This document shows positions 6,900-15,404 of a DNA stretch of 22,623 bases, piece by piece. A program made the translations under genes and the position numbers. Numbering within the stretch: the stretch's first letter is position 1; every line of letters starts with the position of its first letter. This DNA is from an uncultured Collinsella sp. (GTDB lineage: Bacteria > Actinomycetota > Coriobacteriia > Coriobacteriales > Coriobacteriaceae). Below the pieces are notes generated by a model. The model had not been told where the DNA came from. It searched no databases and saw nothing but the letters and a program-made list of their open reading frames with translations. Where the stretch lies: contig CAKUFW010000028.1 of the NCBI GenBank assembly GCA_934650975.1, positions 1-22,623 of the forward strand, given 5' to 3'.

Positions 6900-8255
6900 A
6901 TGCTTCTGGTCGCTAACGGTTCTGTCTTTACCCGCAATGCTCAGACCCCGTTCATTCCAAACGGTGCGGTCGCCATTGACGGAGATACGATCGTCGAAGT
7001 GGGCCCCGAGTGCGAGCTCAAGGCCAAGTACCCGGATGCCGAGTACGTCGACGCCCGGGGCAACCTCATCATGCCCGGACTCATCAACTGCCACACCCAC
7101 ATCTACTCGGGTTTGGCCCGCGGCCTTGCCATTAAGGGCTGTAACCCTACCAACTTCCTGGAGAATCTTGAGCAGCAGTGGTGGAAGATCGACGACAACC
7201 TGACGCTCGACGGCACCAAGGCCAGCGCCTATGCCACGATTCTTGACTCCATCCGCGATGGCGTCACCACGATCTTCGATCACCATGCGAGCTTCTGCGA
7301 GATTCCGGGAAGCCTCTTTACCATTAAGGATGCCGCTCAGGAGCTGGGCATGCGTTCGTGCCTGTGCTACGAGGTCTCCGATCGCCGCGGCCAGGAAAAA
7401 TGCGACCAGGCCATTGCCGAGAACGCCGAGTTTGCCCAGTGGGCCGCCAAGGAGCGTCGCGATAACGACAACCACATGATCGCCACCATGTTTGGCGGTC
7501 ACGCCACCTTTACACTGTCGGACGAGACCATGGACAAGATGGCCGAGGCCAACAACGGCCTGACCGGCTTCCACATCCATGTGTGCGAGGGCATGAATGA
7601 CGTGTGGGACTCCCGCCTCAACCGTGGTGGCATCAGCCCCGTCGAGCGCCTGCTGCAGCACAATCTGCTGGGTCCCGACACCATGCTCGGCCACTGCATC
7701 CACGTGACGCCTGCCGAGATGGATATCGTCAAGGAGTCCGGTACCTGGCTCGTCAACAACCCCGAATCCAATATGGGCAACGCCGTGGGCTGCGCTCCCG
7801 TGCTCGAGTTCTTCCGCCGCGGCATCCCTGTGTGCATGGGTACCGACGCCTACACCCACGATATGCTCGAGAGCCTCAAGGTCTTCCTGATCATTCAGCG
7901 CCACAACGCCGCCATGCCCAACGTGGGCTGGTGCGAGGCCATGACCATGCTGTTCGAGAACAACGCCAAGATGGCGAGCAAGTATTTCGATCGTAAGCTC
8001 GGCGTGCTCGAGCCCGGTGCCGCCGCCGACGTCATCGTCATGGACTACAAGCCCTTTACGCCGCTGAGTGAGGAGAACATCGACGGCCACATGCTCTTTG
8101 GCATGATGGGCAAAAACTGCCGCACCACCATCATTAACGGCCGCGTCCTGTACAAGGATCGCGAGTTTGTTGGCATTGATGAGGACAAGATCAACGCGTG
8201 GACCATGGCTGAGTCCAAGAAGCTCTGGAGCACGCTCAACGATCGCGCCTACTAA
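6900..8255 (+). CDS. ssnA: SsnA-type aminohydrolase (amidohydrolase superfamily)
   Basis: A metal-dependent hydrolase expected to deaminate or open a purine-derived ring, in the cytoplasm. The 451-aa protein has the metal-binding residues of the superfamily: INCHTHIYSGLARG (H65, H67), GFHIHVCEG (H225, H227, E230), LGHCIH (H265, H268) and CMGTDAYTHDM (D316). The pattern and the neighbouring ygfK and xdhD types match SsnA rather than generic guanine deaminase. The frame is open from 6882, but AAGGGAG (6888-6894) lies 5 nt before ATG 6900, which gives the natural N-terminus MLLVANGSVFT. It lies 147 nt upstream of the ygfK-type gene. The precise substrate of SsnA is not settled by sequence. Confidence 0.88.
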   Translation: MLLVANGSVFTRNAQTPFIPNGAVAIDGDTIVEVGPECELKAKYPDAEYVDARGNLIMPGLINCHTHIYSGLARGLAIKGCNPTNFLENLEQQWWKIDDNLTLDGTKASAYATILDSIRDGVTTIFDHHASFCEIPGSLFTIKDAAQELGMRSCLCYEVSDRRGQEKCDQAIAENAEFAQWAAKERRDNDNHMIATMFGGHATFTLSDETMDKMAEANNGLTGFHIHVCEGMNDVWDSRLNRGGISPVERLLQHNLLGPDTMLGHCIHVTPAEMDIVKESGTWLVNNPESNMGNAVGCAPVLEFFRRGIPVCMGTDAYTHDMLESLKVFLIIQRHNAAMPNVGWCEAMTMLFENNAKMASKYFDRKLGVLEPGAAADVIVMDYKPFTPLSEENIDGHMLFGMMGKNCRTTIINGRVLYKDREFVGIDEDKINAWTMAESKKLWSTLNDRAY

Positions 8256-8269
8256 TTACAAGTAGATTC

Positions 8270-8305
8270 ACGCGCGTCGGATGTTTCGCCACATTCGACG
8301 CGCGT
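8270..8305 (+). other. Long hairpin between ssnA and the ygfK-type gene
   Basis: A 14-bp inverted repeat, ACGCGCGTCGGATG (8270-8283) with CATTCGACGCGCGT (8292-8305), 13 Watson-Crick pairs and one G-U, and an 8-nt loop. It begins 15 nt after the ssnA stop and has no T-run. A smaller GCGCT/AGCGC pairing follows around 8330-8346. It is probably an mRNA-stability or partial-attenuation element within the operon. The rest of the 147-bp gap holds no gene. Confidence 0.55.
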
Positions 8306-8402
8306 ACAGGCGGCCTCCGCGGGGTCGCCGGCGCTGTGCTAGCGCTACACCGTATTTCGCCCGCCGCGCGGTCTCGCCGGGCGTTACAGAGAGGAGCTCA
8401 TT

Positions 8403-11402
8403 ATGAGCGACATCATGAGGCCGATCCCGTTTTCGCAGCTGATGAACTGGATCATCGAGGAGCATAAGACCCAGGACGCCATCTTTGGCGTGCGCAAGAT
8501 GGTCACGACCAACCAGGAGGGTGCGCTTCCCATTTTTGACGAGCGCATCGAGACTCCGTTTGGCCCGGCTGCCGGTCCCAACACGCAGCTGGCCCAGAAC
8601 ATCGTGGCCTCTTATGTGGCCGGTTCTCGCTTCTTTGAGCTCAAGACCGTCCAGGTTATGGACGGCGAGGAGCTCTCCAAGTGCGTCAACAAGCCCTGCA
8701 TCGTGGCTCAGGACGAGTGCTACAACTGCGAATGGTCGACCGAGCTCGAGGTTCCGCAGGCCTTTGCCGAGTACGTGAAGGCATGGTTTGCCTGCCACCT
8801 GATCGCTCGCGAGTACGGTCTGGGCAGCCCGGATGGCTTTGTCTTCAACATGTCCGTGGGTTATGACCTCGAGGGTATTAAGAGCCCCAAGGTCGACGCC
8901 TACATCGAGGGCATGAAGGACGCCAGCGGCTCTGACGTCTGGAACGAGTGCCGCGCATGGGCGCTCGCCAATCTGGACAAGTTTGAGCATGTCGACGCCG
9001 CGTTTGTCGAGTCCATTCCGGCGCGCGTGTCCAACTCCATCACCGAGTCCACGCTGCATGGCTGCCCGCCCGCCGAGATCGAGCGCATCGCGACCTATCT
9101 GATCACCGAGAAGGGCCTCAACACCTACATCAAGTGCAACCCCACGCTGCTGGGCTATGAGTTTGCCCGCCAGCGCCTCAACGAGCTGGGCTTTGACTAC
9201 ATCGTCTTCGATGACACGCACTTCCGCGAGGACCTGCAGTGGGCCGACGCCGTGCCCATGTTCGAGCGCCTGATTGCCCTGTGCGCCGAGCGCGGCCTGG
9301 AGTTTGGCGTCAAGCTGACCAACACGTTCCCCGTCGACGTGACCAGGAACGAGCTGCCTTCCACCGAGATGTACATGTCCGGCCGTTCGCTGTTCTCGCT
9401 GACCATCGAGGCCGCCCGTCGCATTACCGAGCAGTTCGATGGCAAGCTGCGCATCAGCTACTCCGGCGGCGCCACGGTCTACAACATCCGCGCCCTGTAC
9501 GATGCCGGCATTTGGCCCGTCACCCTGGCGACCGACGTGCTCAAGCCCGGTGGCTACGAGCGCTTTAGTCAGATGGCCGGCGAGTTTGGCGATCTGGACG
9601 GCAAGCCGTTCGCGGGCGTCTCGCTCGAGGCCGTGACTGCGATCCAGACCGATTCGCTCACCAGCCCGCTCTACAAGAAGCCGCTGCGCCCGCTGCCCGA
9701 CCGCAAGGTCGCCGGCAAGAGCCCGCTTTCCGACTGCTTTACCACGCCGTGCCGCACGAGCTGCCCCATCCAGCAGGACATTCCCGCCTACCTGGCGGCT
9801 GTTGACGAGGGCCGCTACGAGGACGCACTCAACATCATCATCGAGCGCAACGCCCTGCCGTTCATTACCGGTACCATCTGCCCGCATCCCTGCGGCCGTG
9901 CCTGCGAGCGTGCGTTCTACGAGCCCGAGGGCGCCCAGATTCGCGCCAGCAAGCTCAAGGCCGCCCGCGAGGCCATGACCGCCGTGCTGCCCAAGCTGCG
10001 CGCCCAGGCCATTGCTAACGACGGCGAGCACAACGTTGCCGTTATCGGCGGCGGCCCGGCCGGTCTGGCGACGGCGTTCTTCCTGACGCGCGCCGGCGTG
10101 CCCGTCACTATCTTCGAGGCCCGCGATTCGCTTGGCGGCGTGGTCCGTCACGTGATCCCCGAGTTCCGCATTGCGAGCGACGATATCTCCCACGATGCCG
10201 AGCTCTGCCTGGCCTTTGGCGCCAAGGTTCAGCTCAACGCCCGCGTGGAGTCCATTGACGAGCTCAAGGCCCAGGGCTTTACCGACGTGGTCGTGGCAAC
10301 CGGTGCCTGGATGCCCGGCTCTGCGGGCTTGGGCGAGGGTGCCGAGCTCGATGTGCTGGAGTTCCTCGAGGCCGCCAAGAAGGGCGAGAAGCTCGAGCTG
10401 GGCGAGGACGTCGTGGTCATCGGCGCCGGCAACACCGCCATGGACGCCGCGCGCGTGGCTAAGCGCCTGGCTGGTGTGAAGAACGTGCGCCTGGTGTATC
10501 GCCGCACCAAGAAACAGATGCCCGCCGACGAGGAAGAGCTCGATCTTGCTCTTGCCGATGGCGTTGAGTTCTGCGAGCTGCTGGCGCCCAAGGCGCTCAA
10601 CGGCGCCGTGCTGACCTGCGACGTTATGGAGCTTGGCGAGCCGGATGCAAGCGGCCGTCGCAGCCCCGTCGCCACGGGCGAGACCGTCGAGCTGCCCGCC
10701 ACCACGGTGATCTGCGCCGTGGGCGAGGGCATCGATGCCAGCCTGTACGACGCCGCGGGCGTCGAGCACGACCGTCGCGGCCGCCTTGCCGCCACCTCCA
10801 CCGGCGTCGAGGGCGTCTGGGCTGCAGGTGACTGCCGTCGCGGTCCGGCCACCGTGGTCGAGGCTATCGCCGATGCCGCCGAGGTCGCCCGTGCCATCGC
10901 TGGCGTGGACTTTAACAAGTACGCCGACTGCAACGAGCAGGCCGGTCGCGAGGACACCTGCTACGAGCGCAAGGGGTCGCTGTGCCGCGACAAGCGCAAC
11001 TGCACCAAGACTCGCTGCCTGGGCTGCGGCTCGGTGTGCGAGGTCTGCTGCGACGTGTGCCCCAACCGCGCCAACGTTGCCATTAAGGTGCCGGGCCTGG
11101 CCAAGCATCAGGTGGTACATGTCGACGGCATGTGCAACGAGTGCGGCAACTGCGCCGTGTTCTGCCCCTACCAGGAGGGCCGTCCCTACAAGGACAAGCT
11201 CACCCTGTTCTGGAGCGAGCAGGACATGGAGAACTCCGAGAACGAGGGCTTCCTGGCCGTGGACGAGGATCACTTTAAGGTCCGCGTCGCCGGCACGGTC
11301 CGCACCGTCTCGATCGATGCCGTCAACACCGGTCTGCCCGAGGCCGTCCGCCTGACCATCAGGGCTGTGCGCGACAACTATTCGTACCTTCTTAAGAAAT
11401 AG
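8403..11402 (+). CDS. ygfK: YgfK-type flavin/Fe-S oxidoreductase ('putative selenate reductase')
   Basis: A 999-aa multidomain electron-transfer enzyme. In order: an N-terminal dihydropyrimidine/dihydroorotate dehydrogenase-like barrel (TPFGPAAGPNTQLAQN at about residue 51); a GltD-like cysteine domain (CFTTPCRTSCPIQQDIPAYL, about 445, and CPHPCGRACERAF, about 497); an FAD Rossmann fold (VIGGGPAGLATAFFL, about 545); an NAD(P)H-binding fold (VVVIGAGNTAMDAA, about 670); the GVWAAGDC motif near 808; and C-terminal Fe-S motifs (CLGCGSVCEVCCDVCPN near 871, CNECGNCAVFCPY near 911). This is the architecture of E. coli YgfK. A GAGGAG site lies 6 nt before the ATG. It is followed after 11 nt by the ferredoxin gene. 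It probably passes electrons between NAD(P)H and the molybdenum hydroxylase; 'selenate reductase' is a historical name. Confidence 0.92.
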   Translation: MSDIMRPIPFSQLMNWIIEEHKTQDAIFGVRKMVTTNQEGALPIFDERIETPFGPAAGPNTQLAQNIVASYVAGSRFFELKTVQVMDGEELSKCVNKPCIVAQDECYNCEWSTELEVPQAFAEYVKAWFACHLIAREYGLGSPDGFVFNMSVGYDLEGIKSPKVDAYIEGMKDASGSDVWNECRAWALANLDKFEHVDAAFVESIPARVSNSITESTLHGCPPAEIERIATYLITEKGLNTYIKCNPTLLGYEFARQRLNELGFDYIVFDDTHFREDLQWADAVPMFERLIALCAERGLEFGVKLTNTFPVDVTRNELPSTEMYMSGRSLFSLTIEAARRITEQFDGKLRISYSGGATVYNIRALYDAGIWPVTLATDVLKPGGYERFSQMAGEFGDLDGKPFAGVSLEAVTAIQTDSLTSPLYKKPLRPLPDRKVAGKSPLSDCFTTPCRTSCPIQQDIPAYLAAVDEGRYEDALNIIIERNALPFITGTICPHPCGRACERAFYEPEGAQIRASKLKAAREAMTAVLPKLRAQAIANDGEHNVAVIGGGPAGLATAFFLTRAGVPVTIFEARDSLGGVVRHVIPEFRIASDDISHDAELCLAFGAKVQLNARVESIDELKAQGFTDVVVATGAWMPGSAGLGEGAELDVLEFLEAAKKGEKLELGEDVVVIGAGNTAMDAARVAKRLAGVKNVRLVYRRTKKQMPADEEELDLALADGVEFCELLAPKALNGAVLTCDVMELGEPDASGRRSPVATGETVELPATTVICAVGEGIDASLYDAAGVEHDRRGRLAATSTGVEGVWAAGDCRRGPATVVEAIADAAEVARAIAGVDFNKYADCNEQAGREDTCYERKGSLCRDKRNCTKTRCLGCGSVCEVCCDVCPNRANVAIKVPGLAKHQVVHVDGMCNECGNCAVFCPYQEGRPYKDKLTLFWSEQDMENSENEGFLAVDEDHFKVRVAGTVRTVSIDAVNTGLPEAVRLTIRAVRDNYSYLLKK

Positions 11403-11413
11403 GCGAGTCTCTT

Positions 11414-11893
11414 ATGGCCAAATCCATTCAACATAACGTGGCCTACGTTGCCTGCGGAAGCGGTTGTGCCTCCGCAGGCGGCGACGCCCGCTGCAGCGAA
11501 GGCTGCATTGGCTGTGGCGCCTGTGTCACGGCCTGCCCCCACGGTGCCATCGCACTGGTCGATGGTATCGCCCGCGTGGATCGCTCCAAGTGCACGGGCT
11601 GTGGCCTGTGCGGCATGGCGTGCCCGCAGCGCGTGATTGCCTTCGTTCCCGGCTACCAGAACATCCTGGTGCGCTGCAACAACACCGATAAGGGCGCCAT
11701 CGCCCGCAAGATCTGCGACACAAGCTGCATCGGTTGCGGCATGTGCGCCAAAAAGTGCCCCGCCGGCGCTATCCGCATCGAGGACAACTGCGCCCATATC
11801 GACGGCGCGGACTGCCTGTCGTGCGGTATGTGCGCCGTCGTGTGCCCGCATGGCGCCATTCACGACCGCACCGGCATCGCCGCCGGCGTGTAG
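11414..11893 (+). CDS. Four-cluster 4Fe-4S ferredoxin-like protein
   Basis: A small cytoplasmic electron carrier of 159 aa. Four complete CxxCxxCxxxCP motifs are visible: C31-C34-C37-C41, C60-C63-C66-C70, C105-C108-C111-C115 and C134-C137-C140-C144, so up to four 4Fe-4S clusters. Additional cysteines at 14, 18, 27, 88, 101 and 126 make it unusually cysteine-rich; the N-terminal part (ACGSGCASAGGDARCSEGC) recalls the cysteine region of RnfB. It sits 11 nt after the ygfK-type gene and 12 nt before the xdhD-type gene, so it is translationally close to both. This supports a role as the wire between them. It is comparable in size and position to E. coli YgfS, but I do not assign the name. Confidence 0.9.
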   Translation: MAKSIQHNVAYVACGSGCASAGGDARCSEGCIGCGACVTACPHGAIALVDGIARVDRSKCTGCGLCGMACPQRVIAFVPGYQNILVRCNNTDKGAIARKICDTSCIGCGMCAKKCPAGAIRIEDNCAHIDGADCLSCGMCAVVCPHGAIHDRTGIAAGV

Positions 11894-11905
11894 AAGGGAA
11901 TCACC

Positions 11906-14683
11906 ATGGCACAGGAATTCACTTTTACCGTTAACGGCGTCGAGCGCACGACGACCCAAAACAAACCGTTGCTGCGCTACCTGCGCGACGACCTGCACAT
12001 TCACTCCGCCAAGGACGGCTGCTCCGAGGGCGCCTGCGGTACCTGCACCATCCATGTGGACGGTGCGGCCGTCAAGGCCTGCGTGCTGACCACCGCCCTT
12101 GCCGCCGGCCGCAACATCGTGACCGTCGAGGGCCTGCCCGAGGACGTGCGCGAGGCCTTTGTGTATGCCTTTGGCGCTGTGGGCGCCGTGCAGTGCGGTT
12201 TTTGCATCCCCGGCATGGTCATGGCAGGTGCGGCGCTCATCGCCGAGGACCCCGAGCCCACCGAGGAGCAGATCAAGTACGCCATCCGCGGTAACGTCTG
12301 TCGCTGCACCGGCTACAAGAAGATCATCGAGGGCATTTCGCTGGCCGCTGCGGTGCTCCGCGGCGAAAAGCAGATCGACGAGGACCTGGAGCGCGGCGAC
12401 GACTACGGCGTGGGCAAGCGCGCCTTCCGTATTGACGTGCGCAAGAAGGTGCTCGGCGAGGGCAAGTATCCCGATGACATCGACGAGCTCGATCAGCCGG
12501 GTCTGACCTACGCCGGCGCCGTGCGCTCCAAGTATCCGCGCGCCCGCGTGCTCTCCATCGACACCTCCAAGGCCGAGGCCCTGCCCGGCGTGGTGGGCAT
12601 CCTGCGCGCCGAGGACGTGCCGGTCAACCAGGTCGGCCACCTTATCCAGGACTGGGACGTCATGATCGCCCAGGGCGATATCACCCGCTGCGTGGGCGAC
12701 GCCATCGTGCTGGTGGTTGCCGAGGACGAGGCGACACTCGAGAAGGCCAAGAAGCTCGTAAAGATCGATTACGAGCCGCTGGAGCCCGTGCGCAACATTG
12801 TCGAGGCCAGGGCCGAAGACGCCCCGCGCCTGCACGACAGCTTCTTTGCCTTTGGCAATACCGTAGAGCTCAAGGACAACGTGTGCCAGAGCCGCCACGT
12901 GACGCGCGGCGACGCCGCCAAGGCGCTGGCCGAGAGCGCGTTTACCGTGACGCAGCGCTTTACCACGCCCTTTACCGAGCATGCCTTCTTGGAGCCCGAG
13001 TGCGCCGTGGCCTTCCCGTATAAGAATGGCGTCAAGGTGCAGTCGACCGACCAGGGTGCCTACGACACACGCAAAGAGTGCGCCCACATGTTTGGCTGGG
13101 ACAACGAGCCTGAGCGCGTGGTCGTCGAGACCATGCTCGTGGGCGGCGGCTTTGGCGGCAAGGAGGACGTGTCCGTCCAGCACCTGGCGGCGCTTGCTGC
13201 CTATAAGCTCCAGCGTCCTGTGAAGTGCAAGCTCACCCGCGCCGAGTCGCTCGCGTTCCATCCCAAGCGCCACGCCATGGACGGCACCTTTACGCTGGGT
13301 TGCGACGCCGAGGGCAACTTTACCGGTCTGGACTGCGAGATCAACTTTGACACCGGCGCCTACGCGTCGCTGTGCGGCCCGGTGCTCGAGCGCGCCTGCA
13401 CGCATGCCGTCGGTCCCTACAAGTACCAGAACACCGACATCCGCGGTTTTGGCTACTACACCAACAACCCGCCCGCCGGTGCATTCCGCGGCTTTGGCGT
13501 TTGCCAGTCCGAGTTTGCGCTCGAGAGCCTGATCGACCTGCTGGCCGAGAAGGTTGGTCTGGATCCGTGGGAGATCCGCTACAAGAACGCGATTGAGCCA
13601 GGCGAGGTGCTGCCCAACGGCCAGATTGCCGACTGCTCCACGGCGCTGAAGGAGACGCTGCTCGAGGTCAAGGATGCCTACTATGCGCATCCCGGCCACG
13701 CTGGTATCGCCTGCGCCATGAAGAACGCTGGCGTGGGCGTGGGTCTGCCCGATGCTGGCCGCTGCAAGATTCGCGTCGAGGATGGCCGCGCCGTGGTCTA
13801 TGCCGCCACGTCCGACATCGGCCAGGGCTGCAACACGGTCTTTTTGCAGGACGTTGCCGAGGCCTGTGGTCTGCCGCTGAGCTGCATCGCCAACGGCGAG
13901 TGCTCCACCGAGAACGCTCCCGACTCCGGCACCACGTCTGGCTCGCGTCAGACGGTTGTGACCGGCGAGGCCGTGCGCGGTGCCGCCTTCCTGCTGCGCG
14001 ATGCCATGCTTGGCATCGAGGCTGGCAAGCCTGCGCCTACCGCCCCGGTGAGCGCCCATGGTGACGGCGTCAAGATCGAGTACGACGACGGTCGCGCCTA
14101 TCAGCTGCGCACGCAGGAACTCGTCGCCGGCCAGGGCATGCATCCTCAAGATCCCGCGGCCGCCATCAAGGCGCTCGAGGGATGCGAGTTTGGCTACGTG
14201 TATCTGGAGCCGACCGACAAACTGGGCGCCGACGTCCCCAATCCCAAGAGTCACATCTGCTACGGCTTTGCCACGCATGTGGTCATTTTGGATGATGACG
14301 GTCGCGTGAGCGAGGTCTATGCCGCGCACGATTCCGGCAAGGTGGTCAACCCCATCTCCATCCAAGGTCAGATCGAAGGCGGCGTGCTCATGGGTATGGG
14401 TTATGCGCTTACCGAGGACTGGCCACTTAAGGACTGCGTGCCCCAGGCCAGATACGGCACGCTCGGACTGTTCCGTGCGCCCGAGATTCCGGATATCCAC
14501 GCCATCTACGTCGAGAAGGACGAGCTGCTGCCCGTGGCATACGGCGGCAAGGGGATTGGCGAGATCGCCACGATCCCCACGGCGCCCGCCGTGCAGAATG
14601 CCTATCGCGCATTCGACGGCAAGCTGCGTCCGGATCTGCCCATGGTGGATACGCCGTACAGTCGCGTTCGTAACCGCGGATAG
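11906..14683 (+). CDS. xdhD: XdhD-type molybdenum hydroxylase (xanthine dehydrogenase family, fused)
   Basis: A 925-aa fusion. Residues 1-160 are the two-cluster 2Fe-2S subunit: C39, C44, C47, C59 for the plant-type cluster; C97, C100, C132, C134 for the second (QCGFC and CRC). The rest is the molybdopterin subunit: TPFTEHAFLEPE, GGGFGGKED near 415, GAFRGFG near 528, DIGQGCNTVF near 640, and GGKGIGEIATIP, in which E886 is the expected catalytic glutamate. The FAD subunit of classical xanthine dehydrogenase is absent, as in E. coli XdhD, and is not encoded nearby. The neighbouring ygfK and ssnA types place it among the proposed selenium-dependent molybdenum hydroxylases that act on purines. 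An AAGGGA site precedes the ATG. It is the last gene of the operon. Confidence 0.93.
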   Translation: MAQEFTFTVNGVERTTTQNKPLLRYLRDDLHIHSAKDGCSEGACGTCTIHVDGAAVKACVLTTALAAGRNIVTVEGLPEDVREAFVYAFGAVGAVQCGFCIPGMVMAGAALIAEDPEPTEEQIKYAIRGNVCRCTGYKKIIEGISLAAAVLRGEKQIDEDLERGDDYGVGKRAFRIDVRKKVLGEGKYPDDIDELDQPGLTYAGAVRSKYPRARVLSIDTSKAEALPGVVGILRAEDVPVNQVGHLIQDWDVMIAQGDITRCVGDAIVLVVAEDEATLEKAKKLVKIDYEPLEPVRNIVEARAEDAPRLHDSFFAFGNTVELKDNVCQSRHVTRGDAAKALAESAFTVTQRFTTPFTEHAFLEPECAVAFPYKNGVKVQSTDQGAYDTRKECAHMFGWDNEPERVVVETMLVGGGFGGKEDVSVQHLAALAAYKLQRPVKCKLTRAESLAFHPKRHAMDGTFTLGCDAEGNFTGLDCEINFDTGAYASLCGPVLERACTHAVGPYKYQNTDIRGFGYYTNNPPAGAFRGFGVCQSEFALESLIDLLAEKVGLDPWEIRYKNAIEPGEVLPNGQIADCSTALKETLLEVKDAYYAHPGHAGIACAMKNAGVGVGLPDAGRCKIRVEDGRAVVYAATSDIGQGCNTVFLQDVAEACGLPLSCIANGECSTENAPDSGTTSGSRQTVVTGEAVRGAAFLLRDAMLGIEAGKPAPTAPVSAHGDGVKIEYDDGRAYQLRTQELVAGQGMHPQDPAAAIKALEGCEFGYVYLEPTDKLGADVPNPKSHICYGFATHVVILDDDGRVSEVYAAHDSGKVVNPISIQGQIEGGVLMGMGYALTEDWPLKDCVPQARYGTLGLFRAPEIPDIHAIYVEKDELLPVAYGGKGIGEIATIPTAPAVQNAYRAFDGKLRPDLPMVDTPYSRVRNRG

Positions 14684-14687
14684 GGTA

Positions 14688-14724
14688 GAGCGCGGGCGGC
14701 ATTGCTGACGGGCCGTCCGCGCTC
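14688..14724 (+). terminator. Hairpin just after the xdhD-type gene
   Basis: A 13-bp inverted repeat with one mismatch (GAGCGCGGGCGGC at 14688-14700, GCCGTCCGCGCTC at 14712-14724) that begins 4 nt after the stop. No T-run follows. It may protect the mRNA 3' end, with real termination at the next hairpin. Confidence 0.5.
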
Positions 14725-14752
14725 ACCATCAACTGCATAAGCTGCGCCTTTG

Positions 14753-14783
14753 GCCCCGACTCCATCGCGAGCCGGGGCTTTTT
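14753..14783 (+). terminator. Intrinsic terminator of the purine cluster
   Basis: GCCCCG (14753-14758) pairs with CGGGGC (14773-14778), followed at once by TTTTT. It closes the long plus-strand operon 70 nt after the xdhD-type stop and lies just before the first repeat array. Confidence 0.75.
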
Positions 14784-14790
14784 GTTTGAA

Positions 14791-15362
14791 GCGGAAACCG
14801 CGTCCCGGAATTGGCACTCGGAATGGGACGCAGTTTCCCTTTGGGCTCGCTTCGGAAACCGCGTCCCGGAATTCGACTCCAGAGTGGGACACACTTTCCC
14901 GTAGGGCCCCAAGCGGAAAATACATCCCGGAATCAAGCCTCAAAATGGGACGCGCTTTCCCGTAGGGCCTCAAGCGGAAAATGCGTCCCGGAATCAAGCT
15001 TCAGAATGGGACGCGCTTTCCCGTTGAGGCTTCTAGCGGAAAGTGCATCCCATTTCTGAGCCTCAAAGCGGGACGCGCTTTCCCTTTGGGTACGCTTTGG
15101 GAAACTACGTCCCGGAATCAAGCTTCAGAATGGGATGCACTTTCCCAAATGGCCCCCATCGGGAAATTGCGTCCCAGAATTTGAGCTTGGAGTGGGATGC
15201 GCTTTCCCTCTGGGTGCACTTTGGGAAACTGCATCCCAGTTCGAGCGTCTGTTCCGTGACGTGGTTTCCGCTGAGGGCTTCATCTGGAAAGTGCGTCCCG
15301 TTTTGAGTGCTCAGACTGGGACACGGTTTCCGTTGTAGCGGTCAATGGGAAAGCGTGTCCCA
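14791..15362. repeat. Array A: nine-and-a-half ~61-bp palindromic repeats
   Basis: Tandem units start near 14792, 14853, 14914, 14975, 15037, 15098, 15160, 15222, 15285 and (partial) 15347. The consensus unit is CGGAAAnTGCGTCCC, about 17-18 variable bases, then GGGACGCGCTTTCCC and a variable linker such as GTAGGGCCTCAAG. The two conserved blocks are reverse complements, so every unit can form a hairpin, and each block can also pair with the next unit. Period is 61-63 bp. No unit-sized unique spacer exists, so it is not CRISPR. It lies between the convergent xdhD-type and AbiEi-like genes. Open frames through it exist only because the repeat lacks stop codons. Confidence 0.92.
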
Positions 15363-15404
15363 GATGGGGGAGATGCGATGCGTCAATGCGCTGCTCATCA
15401 ACCT

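Noticed and set aside
11378..14500. A 1040-codon open frame on the minus strand opposite the xdhD-type gene, and similar long antisense frames at 8268-11273, 5271-6647, 1289-2713 and 17731-20334
   Set aside because: They mirror genes with clear family motifs. High GC and GNC-type codons leave the antisense frame without stops. The translations are low-complexity, rich in G, A, H and L, and lack ribosome-binding sites or domains.
14602..15338. Several overlapping short frames on both strands in array A encoding phrases like GTHFP and ESASHF
   Set aside because: The 61-bp repeat contains no stop in most frames, and its length is not a multiple of three, so frames remain open by chance. No start sites with ribosome-binding sequences; the non-coding palindromic structure explains the conservation better.
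14791..15362. CRISPR array
   Set aside because: The period is about 61 bp, with two conserved inverted blocks per unit and variable linkers of only ~17 bp that are themselves similar between units. No unique spacers and no cas genes.
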